DNA of 64,000 bases from an uncultured Oscillospiraceae bacterium (lineage in GTDB: Bacteria; Bacillota; Clostridia; Oscillospirales; Oscillospiraceae). The position numbers and the translations under genes were made by a program. Shown in pieces: positions 17,785 through 24,906 of the stretch. Numbering within the stretch: the first letter of the stretch is position 1; every line of letters starts with the position of its first letter. Below the pieces are notes generated by a model. That model was not told the origin of the DNA and ran no database searches. It saw only the letters and a program-made list of their open reading frames with translations. The stretch lies in assembly GCA_910587505.1 (NCBI GenBank), contig CAJULD010000005.1, positions 39,477 to 103,476 on the forward strand, written 5' to 3'.

Positions 17785-18855
17785 GTGATAGAAAAAATCA
17801 GCCGGTATCGAAGCGCAATTATGGGAGCGGCCATCCTGTGGATTGTGATATATCACAGCGGAATATCCTTTTCCTTCCTACCGCTGTTCGCGAAGACCGT
17901 TAACGATTTTCGCTCAAATGGGTTTGGTGGTGTGGATATATTCCTGTTTGTCTCCGGGTTTGGCCTGTACCGGTCGCTTTCTCAAAATGCAGATCCGATT
18001 GCTTTCCTGGGGCGGCGTTTGAAACGAATTCTTCCCGCCTTTTGCCCGATTTTACTTATCTGGTTGTTCTTAAAGCTGCCCGATGTTCCCCGCACGGACT
18101 GGCTCCGCGTTGTCCTGGGGAACTTAACAGGGACATCTTTCTGGATTGGGCCCCCTCCGGCTTTTAACTGGTACATGCTGGCGCTATATGCTTTTTATGG
18201 TGCTGCCCCGTTTTTCTACAGGTTGCTGGAAAAGAGGAATGGCATCTACTGGGTGCTGGCCGGTACGCTGCTGATGGATGCCTGCTTTTATGGTAATACG
18301 GTGATGATTGCCATTACCCGGTTTACCGTTTTTGCTCTGGGTATGGAAGCGGGGCGTTGGGCTGTGGAGGGCCGAAAGACTGGTCGGGCGTTTGAGCTGA
18401 GTTCCTGTGTATTGGGGTTTTTAGGCTACGTCCTGTTGGTGATCTTCCGGGCTGCGCTCCCGGACGCGCTTTTGTGGAACGGAGGCTTCTACTGGTATCC
18501 GTTTATATTTACCGCGCCAGCGATGGTTTTCCTCCTGTGCCGCTTCTTTTCCTGGCTGGAGGTTCATGCGCATCATGTCCTCCGTGGCTTTGAAATCGTG
18601 GGGGAATGTTCTCTGGAAATTTATCTGATTCATGTCGTAATCTTTGACTACCTGCATGTGTCATCAAACTGGATGTGGCTGCTTGTTTATGCTATAGTAC
18701 TTTTTTCCGGATACATGTATCACAACACAATAAGAGGAATTGAGAAATTAGTAAATGGAGAGAGGGAGAAACGAAGGAATGAGAACATTTGTTCCGGGGG
18801 GGGTATTGGAAACCATATATTGGCTTCCTGCGGATTGCCGCATGTTTTCTGGTAA
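17785..18855 (+). CDS. membrane acyltransferase (Acyltransferase_3 family)
   Basis: 356 residues with about ten hydrophobic helices. The N-terminal AILWIVIYHSGISF contains the conserved His of the acyltransferase_3 active site; NGFGGVDIFLFVSGFGLYRSL and the basic loop FLGRRLKRILPAF are typical of O-acetyltransferases such as OafA-like enzymes. The C-terminal SLEIYLIHVVIFDYL is also conserved. It probably acetylates the polymer or its sugar substituent. Start is GTG 17785, 12 bp after a G7 run. The last 22 codons overlap the next acyltransferase and read through a G8 tract at 18796-18803, so its C-terminus depends on tract length. Confidence 0.82.
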   Translation: MIEKISRYRSAIMGAAILWIVIYHSGISFSFLPLFAKTVNDFRSNGFGGVDIFLFVSGFGLYRSLSQNADPIAFLGRRLKRILPAFCPILLIWLFLKLPDVPRTDWLRVVLGNLTGTSFWIGPPPAFNWYMLALYAFYGAAPFFYRLLEKRNGIYWVLAGTLLMDACFYGNTVMIAITRFTVFALGMEAGRWAVEGRKTGRAFELSSCVLGFLGYVLLVIFRAALPDALLWNGGFYWYPFIFTAPAMVFLLCRFFSWLEVHAHHVLRGFEIVGECSLEIYLIHVVIFDYLHVSSNWMWLLVYAIVLFSGYMYHNTIRGIEKLVNGEREKRRNENICSGGGIGNHILASCGLPHVFW

Positions 18856-19826
18856 TTGTCAATCATACAAATTCTCAAATTTTTCTTAACGGCGTACCTT
18901 CAGCAACCTGGTTCTGTTCCGTTACATATTTTTTTGTGTGCAAGATTGCAGTTCCGGTGTTTCTGCTTGTGATAGGGGCGGTTTTATCAGATAAGGAAGA
19001 TACGCCAAAACGCTCTGTGAAGAGGATATGGCGCATAGTGGTTGTGGGCGGCGCAGGGTCGCTCTGCTATGGTCTTTACTATGCGGGCCAGAATGGAGCG
19101 GCGTTTAGTTTGGGAAACTTTTTAAAAAATCTGCTGAAAGGACCTGCGACAAACGCGTTTTGGTACCTGTATTTATACTTGGCGCTGCTGTGCCTGCTGC
19201 CCATCCTGCAAAGGATGGTTAAGGCGCTGAGTAAACGGCAGCTGGAATACACGCTCTTTTTGTCGCTGGGGATTTTGGGTGTATTGCCGCTAATCAGGAT
19301 ATTTTTTCCTTCTTTTCAAGTATATGGATATCTCACGACCGCCCTGTTCAGCCCATATGTTGGTATGGTGCTGCTGGGTTATTATATAGAACATTATGTG
19401 CCTGTTACCGGAAAGAGCTTCTGGAGCGCTTTCTGCGGCTTTATCCTGTTGATCGCTTTTCAGGTAGCAGGTACATACCTGCTCTATCAGCGGGACCCGG
19501 GCTCCTGGCTTGTCCTGGATGACCGGACGCTGCTCACGATTACTGGCTCCAGCGCCTGCTTTTATATATGCGTGAGATACATTTTCAGCCGATTTCCCCC
19601 GAAGCCAGGGTTGGAACGCGTGATTCATTCTGTATCGAACCTGACATTTGGGATTTATCTGTCGGGAGATATGATGATCGCAGTGTCCAGACCCCTTTAT
19701 GCAGTGTTGTGTGAACACTGTCATGTTCTGATAGCCGTGGTGCTTTGGGAAATATTGATTTTTACCGGATGTGCAATCGTTACTGCCGGATTGAGACTGA
19801 TTCCACCCCTGCGAAAATGGATTTGA
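18789..19826 (+). CDS. second membrane acyltransferase, start next to a G8 tract
   Basis: 345 residues, about ten membrane helices, acyltransferase_3 family: YIGFLRIAACFLVIVNHTNSQ with the active-site His near residue 26, AVPVFLLVIGAVLS, and FGIYLSGDMMI near the C-terminus. It resembles the WecH/OatA-type surface acetyltransferases. In the sequence given the only in-frame start is TTG 18789. A better-looking ATG at 18779 is out of frame, and loss of one G (or gain of two) in the G8 run at 18796-18803 would bring it into frame. Likely O-acetylates the surface polymer. Expression may vary by slippage. Confidence 0.8.
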   Translation: MFRGGYWKPYIGFLRIAACFLVIVNHTNSQIFLNGVPSATWFCSVTYFFVCKIAVPVFLLVIGAVLSDKEDTPKRSVKRIWRIVVVGGAGSLCYGLYYAGQNGAAFSLGNFLKNLLKGPATNAFWYLYLYLALLCLLPILQRMVKALSKRQLEYTLFLSLGILGVLPLIRIFFPSFQVYGYLTTALFSPYVGMVLLGYYIEHYVPVTGKSFWSAFCGFILLIAFQVAGTYLLYQRDPGSWLVLDDRTLLTITGSSACFYICVRYIFSRFPPKPGLERVIHSVSNLTFGIYLSGDMMIAVSRPLYAVLCEHCHVLIAVVLWEILIFTGCAIVTAGLRLIPPLRKWI

Positions 19827-19843
19827 GGAAACGGAGTACGGTT

Positions 19844-20251
19844 ATGAAAAAGCTGATTGACCCAACAATGTTCAAGTTTTTGCTGGTAGGTGTTTTTAAC
19901 ACGCTGGTGGGCTGCGGGACCATGTTTCTGCTCTACAATCTGGCGGGATGCTCCTACTGGCTGTCCTCAGCGGCAAACTACATAGTGGGTGGCATCGTCA
20001 GCTTTTTCCTCAACAAGTACTTTACATTCCGGAATCATGAGCGTTCCTGGAAGCAGGTGTTCCGCTTTGCGGTCAATGTGGCGGCGTGCTACCTGCTGGC
20101 CTACGGGCTCGCGAAGCCGCTGACGCTGCGCGCACTGGCCGGACAAGCTGTGAACGTGCAGGAAAATGCGGCCATGCTGGTGGGGATGTGCCTCTATACC
20201 GCTTTGAATTATTTTGGTCAGAGATTCTTCGCCTTTCGGAGTGAAAAGTAA
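19844..20251 (+). CDS. GtrA-family flippase-like membrane protein
   Basis: 135 residues, four hydrophobic helices. The sequence FKFLLVGVFNTLVGCGTMFLLYNL at the N-terminus, NYIVGGIVSFFLNKYFTFRN in the middle and ALNYFGQRFFAFRS at the end are diagnostic of GtrA/PF04138. GtrA proteins are thought to flip undecaprenyl-phosphate-sugar made by GtrB. Start ATG 19844 has GGAG 7 bp upstream; the frame is open earlier but the upstream part overlaps the acyltransferase and lacks homology. It is the last gene of the island. Two acyltransferases sit between it and the GtrB partner. Confidence 0.9.
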   Translation: MKKLIDPTMFKFLLVGVFNTLVGCGTMFLLYNLAGCSYWLSSAANYIVGGIVSFFLNKYFTFRNHERSWKQVFRFAVNVAACYLLAYGLAKPLTLRALAGQAVNVQENAAMLVGMCLYTALNYFGQRFFAFRSEK

Positions 20252-20526
20252 GCAGCATACGCAGAAGTTGCGCCTCCGGAGGGCAGCCAAACCGGGTTTA
20301 TACCCCGAAGCGCACAAAGAGGGGGCAGACGGCAGAACGTGTGTGCGCCTGATGGGACAGCCGGAAGCAGCGGCCCTGCTCCGGCCCAATTCATCAGTTG
20401 GATATATTTTTCGCTTGCCTGCTCCGAACCTGCTTTTAATCTTTCCGCATTTTGCCATTGTATCGCTTTTCCTGTGGATTTCAAATGCTCAAATGCTGCT
20501 GCTCTGGGAACATGGTCAGTTGGGGG
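20252..20526 (+). other. non-coding junction between island and tRNA-Leu
   Basis: I see no credible gene here. The short open frames lack ribosome-binding sites and family motifs. Base composition returns to the GC-rich background. No direct repeat of the tRNA 3' end was found in it by eye. Confidence 0.4.
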
Positions 20527-20555
20527 TTTACAAACGGCGCATGGTTCGCTATAAT
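20527..20555 (+). promoter_or_regulatory. sigma-A promoter of tRNA-Leu
   Basis: TTTACA (20527-20532), 17-bp spacer, consensus TATAAT (20550-20555), 13 bp before the tRNA 5' end. Confidence 0.85.
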
Positions 20556-20568
20556 AGGCTCGGACCAT

Positions 20569-20651
20569 GCGGGTATGATGGAATTGGCAGACATGCAGGA
20601 TTTAGGTTCCTGTGCCTCGGCGTTGGGGTTCAAGTCCCCATACCCGCACCA
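20569..20651 (+). tRNA. tRNA-Leu (UAG)
   Basis: The acceptor arms GCGGGTA and TACCCGC pair perfectly. The anticodon stem CAGGA/TCCTG encloses loop TTTAGGT with anticodon TAG. A T-arm with GTTCAAG is present, with a short extra arm between. The terminal CCA is encoded at 20649-20651. The gene decodes CUA-type leucine codons. It marks the right edge of the glycopolymer island. Confidence 0.93.
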
Positions 20652-20678
20652 CGTCGGAGCGAAATCCGCTCCACTCCG

Positions 20679-20780
20679 TTTCAAGGCGGTCCCTTTTGGG
20701 GCCGCCTTGAAATTGCGTTCCGCTTTTTGGCTCCTCCTTTCCAACTCGAACCCGCTGCGCTGGGCTTCGAGTTGGCTTTT
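20679..20780. terminator. tandem hairpins after tRNA-Leu
   Basis: A hairpin around 20679-20712 (AAGGCGG against CCGCCTT with a CCC-TTTT-GGGG top) is followed by a second one, 20741-20753 with 20762-20775 (CCAACTCGAA against TTCGAGTTGG), ending in CTTTT. The second has normal intrinsic-terminator form. Confidence 0.65.
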
Positions 20781-20830
20781 GGTGCATGACGATCGTCTGC
20801 ATCTTTTTATCAACACATGACAGGGCCATA

Positions 20831-20870
20831 TAATCCGAACCTGTTTTCGACCGGGGACAGGTTCGGATTA
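20831..20870. terminator. 14-bp perfect hairpin between convergent tRNA genes
   Basis: Arms 20831-20844 and 20857-20870 pair perfectly around a 12-nt loop; GGTTTTTC follows on the + strand. It lies between tRNA-Leu and the converging tRNA-Arg and can serve either transcript. Confidence 0.65.
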
Positions 20871-20964
20871 CCGGTTTTTCCGGAAAGATTTGGAGCGACA
20901 CATTTTTTTTATAAACGCAACAAAAGCAAAACGGCCAGCGCAAGTACTCCACCTGCACTGGCCG

Positions 20965-21041
20965 TGGTACGCCCGACTGGATTCGAACCAGCGGCCTTGT
21001 GAGTCGGAGTCACACGCGCTATCCAACTGCGCCACGGGCGC
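20965..21041 (-). tRNA. tRNA-Arg (CCG)
   Basis: Read on the minus strand the 5' end GCGCCCG pairs with CGGGCGT (one G-U). The anticodon stem TGTGA/TCACA holds the loop CTCCGAC, anticodon CCG, for CGG codons. The T-loop GGTTCGAATCC is canonical and CCA is encoded at 20965-20967. It is convergent with tRNA-Leu. Confidence 0.93.
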
Positions 21042-21105
21042 ATACCTGACAATATAAAATTGTATCATGCCTGCTGCGGGAAACCTTTTCCCCTGCAACG
21101 TGCAT

Positions 21106-21134
21106 AGTATAGCAGAAAATTTTCCTTTTGTAAA
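21106..21134 (-). promoter_or_regulatory. sigma-A promoter of tRNA-Arg
   Basis: On the minus strand TTTACA (21129-21134), a 17-bp spacer and TATACT (21106-21111), about 65 bp upstream of the tRNA. Confidence 0.75.
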
Positions 21135-21338
21135 GAAAAATTTTTCTCCCGGGCAACAGATGATGCAGTAAGTCAAATGCAGAAAAGTTTTTTCGCCTGT
21201 TCTGCGCTGCTTTCTGCCCAAACGGAGGCAAAAGCGGTTGCTGCTGCGGCTCCCGGTTTTGTGCAGGATCCGTCCGCCGTTTGTTTGCCGGGGATCTTCT
21301 GCCTGCTCCAGGCCTGCTTTCGGATAGATTATTGCAGA

Positions 21339-22019
21339 TTATGTCTCAGGTTTAATAATCATATCAAACACCTCCATTTGACTGTTATGCCACAGCACAT
21401 ACACAATGGACAGTACGTTGTAGCCCATGAAAATGTATATGTAGTTTTCGTTGGAATACTTAAAGAGGACCATGACAACAAAAGCGCCCAGCGCTTGAAT
21501 AAAACGAAAGCATGCCGATTCGCAGAGATTGTGCCGTTCCTTTACGCTTCGCCTTTTCTCATCCCCGGATTGTTCTCCGTCAGGATTTTGTTCATGCCTG
21601 CCTTTATTGCAGATGATGACAAGATTCCAAATGGAGTAGAGAAAAAAGATGCTGCAATATGCGGCCAGAAAGACGAACGGCATATGTTTTACTGCTGTTT
21701 GTATGGAATCGTCTGTCAGCATTGCGGCTAAATGGATCTGCCAGAAAAAAATACCCAGAGTCAGTATATCGAGTAAAAAGAGCGCGGCTGCATATTGGCG
21801 CAGGTAAATTTTAATCGTAGCCCAGGTATTCATTAACTCAAATATATTCAGACAGACAGCGGTAATGATACAAAATGTTGTATCCCATGGTATGTCTGAT
21901 TTCCAGACAGCTTTATAAAAGAAATCTCCGATGCATGAAGCGTTTAACACAATAATGGCCAGACATGCCGCCTGAAAAGCGATAATCTCTATAGAATCGC
22001 TGCCTTTCTGACTTTTCAC
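21339..22019 (-). CDS. multi-pass membrane protein of unknown function
   Basis: 226 residues with about six hydrophobic segments (roughly 13-35, 45-65, 75-98, 113-137, 175-190 and 198-215) and a charged cytoplasmic loop rich in Lys/Glu/Arg at about 140-170. I do not recognise a family motif. It stands alone on the minus strand beside the tRNA genes, with more AT-rich codon use than the backbone, which suggests acquisition. It has no obvious partner. The gene is supported by its length, hydrophobic pattern and isolation from overlapping alternatives. Confidence 0.6.
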   Translation of the reverse strand: MKSQKGSDSIEIIAFQAACLAIIVLNASCIGDFFYKAVWKSDIPWDTTFCIITAVCLNIFELMNTWATIKIYLRQYAAALFLLDILTLGIFFWQIHLAAMLTDDSIQTAVKHMPFVFLAAYCSIFFLYSIWNLVIICNKGRHEQNPDGEQSGDEKRRSVKERHNLCESACFRFIQALGAFVVMVLFKYSNENYIYIFMGYNVLSIVYVLWHNSQMEVFDMIIKPET

Positions 22020-22167
22020 TGTAGATCCATCCTCCGGTTATGAGAAGCTGTACCAGGATTTCCTGAAGGAAATTTTAGCAGATTTATTGATTCAGGTCAA
22101 GAACAGGAGGAGACCGGTCACGCCGGGGCGGCGGCGAAAGACTGCGGTAAAAAATCAGGATTGCCGG

Positions 22168-22196
22168 TTGACGGCTGTCTACCCTTTTGCTATAGT
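22168..22196 (+). promoter_or_regulatory. promoter of the BlaI-like relic
   Basis: TTGACG (22168-22173), 17-bp spacer, TATAGT (22191-22196). It is intact although the gene behind it is truncated. Confidence 0.55.
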
Positions 22197-22241
22197 ATGA
22201 GAATAGATGTCTGTATACTGTCTGTCGGGAAAGAACCTGTC

Positions 22242-22457
22242 ATGAATACAAAACGAAACACGCTGCCGGACAGCGAGTGGAAGCTGATGCGGATTCTCTG
22301 GGAACGGAGCCCGATGACGGGTATGGAGCTGACCGCCGCCCTTCGCGCTCCCGGCTGGTCCAGGAATACGGTTATTACCACGCCCTCCCGGCTGGAGGGC
22401 GGCGGGGGCAATAGATCGGTAAATACGCCTATTGACATTTCCCGGACATTGTGGTAA
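22242..22457 (+). pseudogene. truncated BlaI/MecI-family repressor
   Basis: The first 50 or so residues (LPDSEWKLMRILWERSPMTGMELTAAL, WSRNTVITT-SRLEG) are the winged-helix start of a BlaI/MecI/CopY repressor. The family is about 120 residues long, but here homology stops at a glycine-rich GGGG and the frame closes after 71 residues, so the dimerisation half is missing. No BlaR-like sensor is adjacent. It is best read as a relic. Its 3' end overlaps the promoter of the Cys/His-rich protein, so the remnant may persist as a promoter carrier. Confidence 0.7.
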
Positions 22458-22460
22458 GTA
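22432..22460 (+). promoter_or_regulatory. promoter of the Cys/His-rich secreted protein
   Basis: Consensus TTGACA at 22432-22437, 17-bp spacer, and a weaker TAAGTA at 22455-22460, followed by a GGAGGAGG ribosome-binding site before ATG 22501. Confidence 0.6.
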
Positions 22461-22500
22461 ATAGATGAATCATTGTGATTGATGGAGGAGGACTTCTGTT

Positions 22501-22995
22501 ATGAAAAGAACAATGCAGAAGCGGGCTGTGATCCTGCTGCTGTCCCTGGCCGCAGCGCTGGCCCTGATGGTCCCTGCTCTGGCCCACGGACACGGCCATC
22601 ACGGCGGACGGCGGAGCCAGACCCAGGTGACGGTCTGCGCCGTCAGAGACTGCGACGCGGCGGGCCGCCACGTGCACAGCGGCGTGACCTACTGTGGCTA
22701 CGCCCACGAGAGCGGCGTCTGCGACGGCCAGTGTCTGGCCCTGTGCGATGTGGAGGACTGCGAAATCGCGGGACGGCATGTCCACGACGGCGTGACCTAC
22801 TGCGGGAGCTGCCATGAGGACGGCTTCTGCAACGGCCGGTGTCTGACCCTGTGCCCGGTGGAAGGGTGCGGCACTGCGGGACCGCACATCCACGACGGCG
22901 TGACCTACTGCGGCAACCACCACGAGGCCGGCTACTGCGCGGGCGTCTGCACCGCGGTACAGACCGGACGTCATCACGGCGGACGCTGCCATTGA
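22501..22995 (+). CDS. secreted Cys/His-rich protein with three 36-residue repeats
   Basis: 164 residues. Residues 1-28 form a signal peptide (basic start, hydrophobic core, cleavage after ALA). Residues 46-81, 82-117 and 118-152 are three repeats of exact 36-residue period. Each carries the spacing C-x4-C-x5-H-x-H-x5-C-x3-H-x4-C-x3-C around a conserved G-R/P-H-hydrophobic-H-x-G-V-T-Y-C-G core. Both ends are His-rich (AHGHGHHGG, RHHGGRCH). With 16 Cys and about 20 His it is likely a metal-binding or disulfide-knotted envelope protein; the function is unknown. It has its own promoter and terminator, so it is monocistronic. Confidence 0.8.
   Translation: MKRTMQKRAVILLLSLAAALALMVPALAHGHGHHGGRRSQTQVTVCAVRDCDAAGRHVHSGVTYCGYAHESGVCDGQCLALCDVEDCEIAGRHVHDGVTYCGSCHEDGFCNGRCLTLCPVEGCGTAGPHIHDGVTYCGNHHEAGYCAGVCTAVQTGRHHGGRCH
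22636..22959 (+). repeat. three tandem 108-bp coding repeats
   Basis: Units 22636-22743, 22744-22851 and 22852-22959 encode the 36-residue repeats. The period is exact, but the units differ at many bases, so the duplication is old and under protein-level constraint. Confidence 0.8.
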
Positions 22996-23000
22996 AAAAA

Positions 23001-23035
23001 TGCGGCGCGGAGGAGTTTTCCGCGCCGCACTTTTT
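23001..23035 (+). terminator. intrinsic terminator
   Basis: Arms 23001-23011 and 23019-23029 pair perfectly (11 bp, GC-rich) and are followed by C-TTTTT. It closes the Cys/His-rich protein gene and directly precedes the GntR promoter. Confidence 0.9.
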
Positions 23036-23036
23036 C

Positions 23037-23065
23037 TTGACAAATTGCATTATATGCATTATACT
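23037..23065 (+). promoter_or_regulatory. sigma-A promoter with internal palindrome for gntR
   Basis: TTGACA (23037-23042), 17-bp spacer, TATACT (23060-23065). The spacer contains the near-palindrome TGCATTATATGCA, a possible autoregulatory operator for the GntR protein behind it. Confidence 0.75.
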
Positions 23066-23093
23066 AAATAATACAAAAGAGGGGGGCGATCTC

Positions 23094-23465
23094 GTGCTGC
23101 TGCGTCTGGACTTTAACAGCGATATACCGATTTACCAGCAGCTCCGCAATCAGATTGTCTCCGCCGTCGCCGCGGGGGAGCTGAGACCGGGAGAGCGGCT
23201 GCCCACGGTCCGGGCGCTGGCGGAGGAGTGCGGCATCAACATGATGACCGCCAGCAAGGCGTACCAGCTGCTGAAGGCGGAGGGGTATGTCGCCGCCAAC
23301 CGCCGGGGCGGGGTCATGGTGCGGCTTCCGGCGGGCGGCGCAGCGCCGGAGACGCTGGAGGGCCTGCGGCTGCGGCTGTGCGAGCTGCGTCTGGCGGGGC
23401 TGAGCCGGGAGGAAATTCTGAAGCTGTGCGGGAGGCTGTATGACGGAGAGGAGGCGGAGAGATGA
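23094..23465 (+). CDS. GntR-family regulator, YtrA type
   Basis: 123 residues. The winged HTH shows PIYQQLRNQIVSAVAAGELRPGERLPTVRALAEECGINMMTASKAYQLLKAEGY, the standard GntR pattern, and the short C-terminal helical region (about 45 residues) marks the YtrA subfamily, which lacks a large effector domain. Start is GTG 23094, chosen for the GGGGGG site 8 bp upstream. It overlaps the membrane-protein gene by 4 bp (ATGA), so it very likely represses that operon from the promoter at 23037. Confidence 0.9.
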   Translation: MLLRLDFNSDIPIYQQLRNQIVSAVAAGELRPGERLPTVRALAEECGINMMTASKAYQLLKAEGYVAANRRGGVMVRLPAGGAAPETLEGLRLRLCELRLAGLSREEILKLCGRLYDGEEAER

Positions 23466-24802
23466 CGGCGTTCTGGAAGTTCATTTTATGGGCGATGATT
23501 ATCTGGCTGCTGCCGCTGCTGAATATGTACTTCAAGAGCGAATGCAAGCCGAAGAAAAATATTATCGTGGGCGTGACCCTGCCTTACAACGCCCACGACG
23601 ACGCGGCGGTCCTCGCCCTGTTGGAGAAGTATAAAAGGGAGTTGAGGCTGACCTGCTGGATCATGTTGGCCGCGGCGGTCCCAAGCCTGCTGCTGCGGGG
23701 GCACGGGACTTTTATGACATACTGGATCACCTGGACGATTCTGGCGTGTTTGTCGTTTTATATCCCCTATGTCCGCTGCAACAAGGCCCTGCGGCAGCTC
23801 AAGGAGGAGCGGGGCTGGCGGCGGGAGGAGGAAGCGCCACGGACGGTCGCGGACCTCAAAGCCGCGGCGGAGGAGATGCGCTGGCTCTCCCCCTGGTGGT
23901 TCCTGCCGCCCTTTGCCGCCAGTCTCCTGCCCCTGCTGTTTGACCGGACCCTCTGGTGGCTGTGGGCGCTGAATGCGGCCATGGCGCCGGTATTCTATCT
24001 CTGCTACCGGTATCTGTACCGAAACCGGGCGGAGGTGGTGGACGCCGACAGCGGCCGGACCATGGCGCTGACCCGCATCCGGCGGTACAACTGGGGAAAG
24101 TGCTGGCTCATTCTGGCCTGGGCCACGGGAGCGTTCAACGTGGGAATGTGGCTGACCCTGGGGCATGTCTGGCTGTGTATGGCGGTGGTCCTGCTCTACG
24201 GACTGACGGTCTGTCTGGCGGTCATCCGGATTGAGTTCCGGGTGCGCCGGTTGCAGGAGAAGCTGACGGCGGACAGCGGCCGGGGGTACTATGTGGATGA
24301 GGATGAGCGGTGGATCTGGGGAATGCTGTACTACAACCCCAACGACGCCCGTCTGATGGTCAACGACCGCACCGGGATTGGCAGTACGGTCAATCTGGCC
24401 CGGCGGTCCGGACAGACCATCATGGGACTGATTCTGGCGGTGCTGCTGGCCTGCCCGCTGATTGGGGTGTGGCTCATGGGCATGGAGCGGGCCCCGGTGG
24501 AGCTGGAAATCACAGAGACGGAGCTGGTGGGTTCCCACTTCGGCGGACGCTGGAGCGTGCCCCTGGAAGATATCGAATCGGTGGAGCTGATGGAGAAGCT
24601 GCCCCGGCTGACCCGCACGGCGGGAACGGGACTGTCCAGCGCCTGTACCGGGCAGTTCAGCAACAGCGAGTGGGGCCGGGTAACGCTCTGCATCGATCCC
24701 CGGACGGGCCCGTGGCTGCTGGTAAAAGCGGTGGACGGGACGCTGTACCTGTTCGGGGCCAGCGAGGATGGCGCGGCGGAGAAGATCGCCGCAAAGCTGT
24801 AA
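23462..24802 (+). CDS. DUF5808 membrane protein
   Basis: 446 residues. N-terminal membrane segments at about 5-22, 60-78, 83-98, 140-160 and 165-180; more near 210-260. Then the DUF5808 motif DERWIWGMLYYNPNDARLMVNDRTGIGSTVNLAR at about 279-312, a further membrane helix near 320-340, and a C-terminal PH-like beta domain (VELEITETELVGSHFGGRWSVPLEDI, then beta strands ending in DGTLYLFGAS). Such proteins are commonly paired with YtrA-type GntR regulators in Firmicutes; their biochemical role is not known. Translationally coupled to the upstream regulator. Confidence 0.8.
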   Translation: MTAFWKFILWAMIIWLLPLLNMYFKSECKPKKNIIVGVTLPYNAHDDAAVLALLEKYKRELRLTCWIMLAAAVPSLLLRGHGTFMTYWITWTILACLSFYIPYVRCNKALRQLKEERGWRREEEAPRTVADLKAAAEEMRWLSPWWFLPPFAASLLPLLFDRTLWWLWALNAAMAPVFYLCYRYLYRNRAEVVDADSGRTMALTRIRRYNWGKCWLILAWATGAFNVGMWLTLGHVWLCMAVVLLYGLTVCLAVIRIEFRVRRLQEKLTADSGRGYYVDEDERWIWGMLYYNPNDARLMVNDRTGIGSTVNLARRSGQTIMGLILAVLLACPLIGVWLMGMERAPVELEITETELVGSHFGGRWSVPLEDIESVELMEKLPRLTRTAGTGLSSACTGQFSNSEWGRVTLCIDPRTGPWLLVKAVDGTLYLFGASEDGAAEKIAAKL

Positions 24803-24805
24803 CAG

Positions 24806-24850
24806 GACCCGCAGGGGGCTCCGGACAAAAGCCGGAGCCCCCTGCGGGTC
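24806..24850. terminator. strong hairpin between convergent operons
   Basis: A 19-bp perfect stem, 24806-24824 with 24832-24850, loop ACAAAAG, directly after the DUF5808 stop and before the convergent ptsI stop. It lacks a long U-tract on the + side. Confidence 0.7.
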
Positions 24851-24906
24851 TGGTAATCATTTTACCCGCCTTTCCCGGTTAAAAAATATACCCCTGGAAT
24901 CTGTAT

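Noticed and set aside
20652..20964. Possible small gene or attachment site between the two tRNA genes
   Set aside because: The interval is filled by terminator-like hairpins. No copy of either tRNA 3' end or integrase gene was found by eye.
22636..22959. Regular 108-bp repeats considered as a CRISPR or non-coding array
   Set aside because: Units are contiguous without spacers, lie inside a gene with a signal peptide, and differ at synonymous positions, so they are protein repeats.
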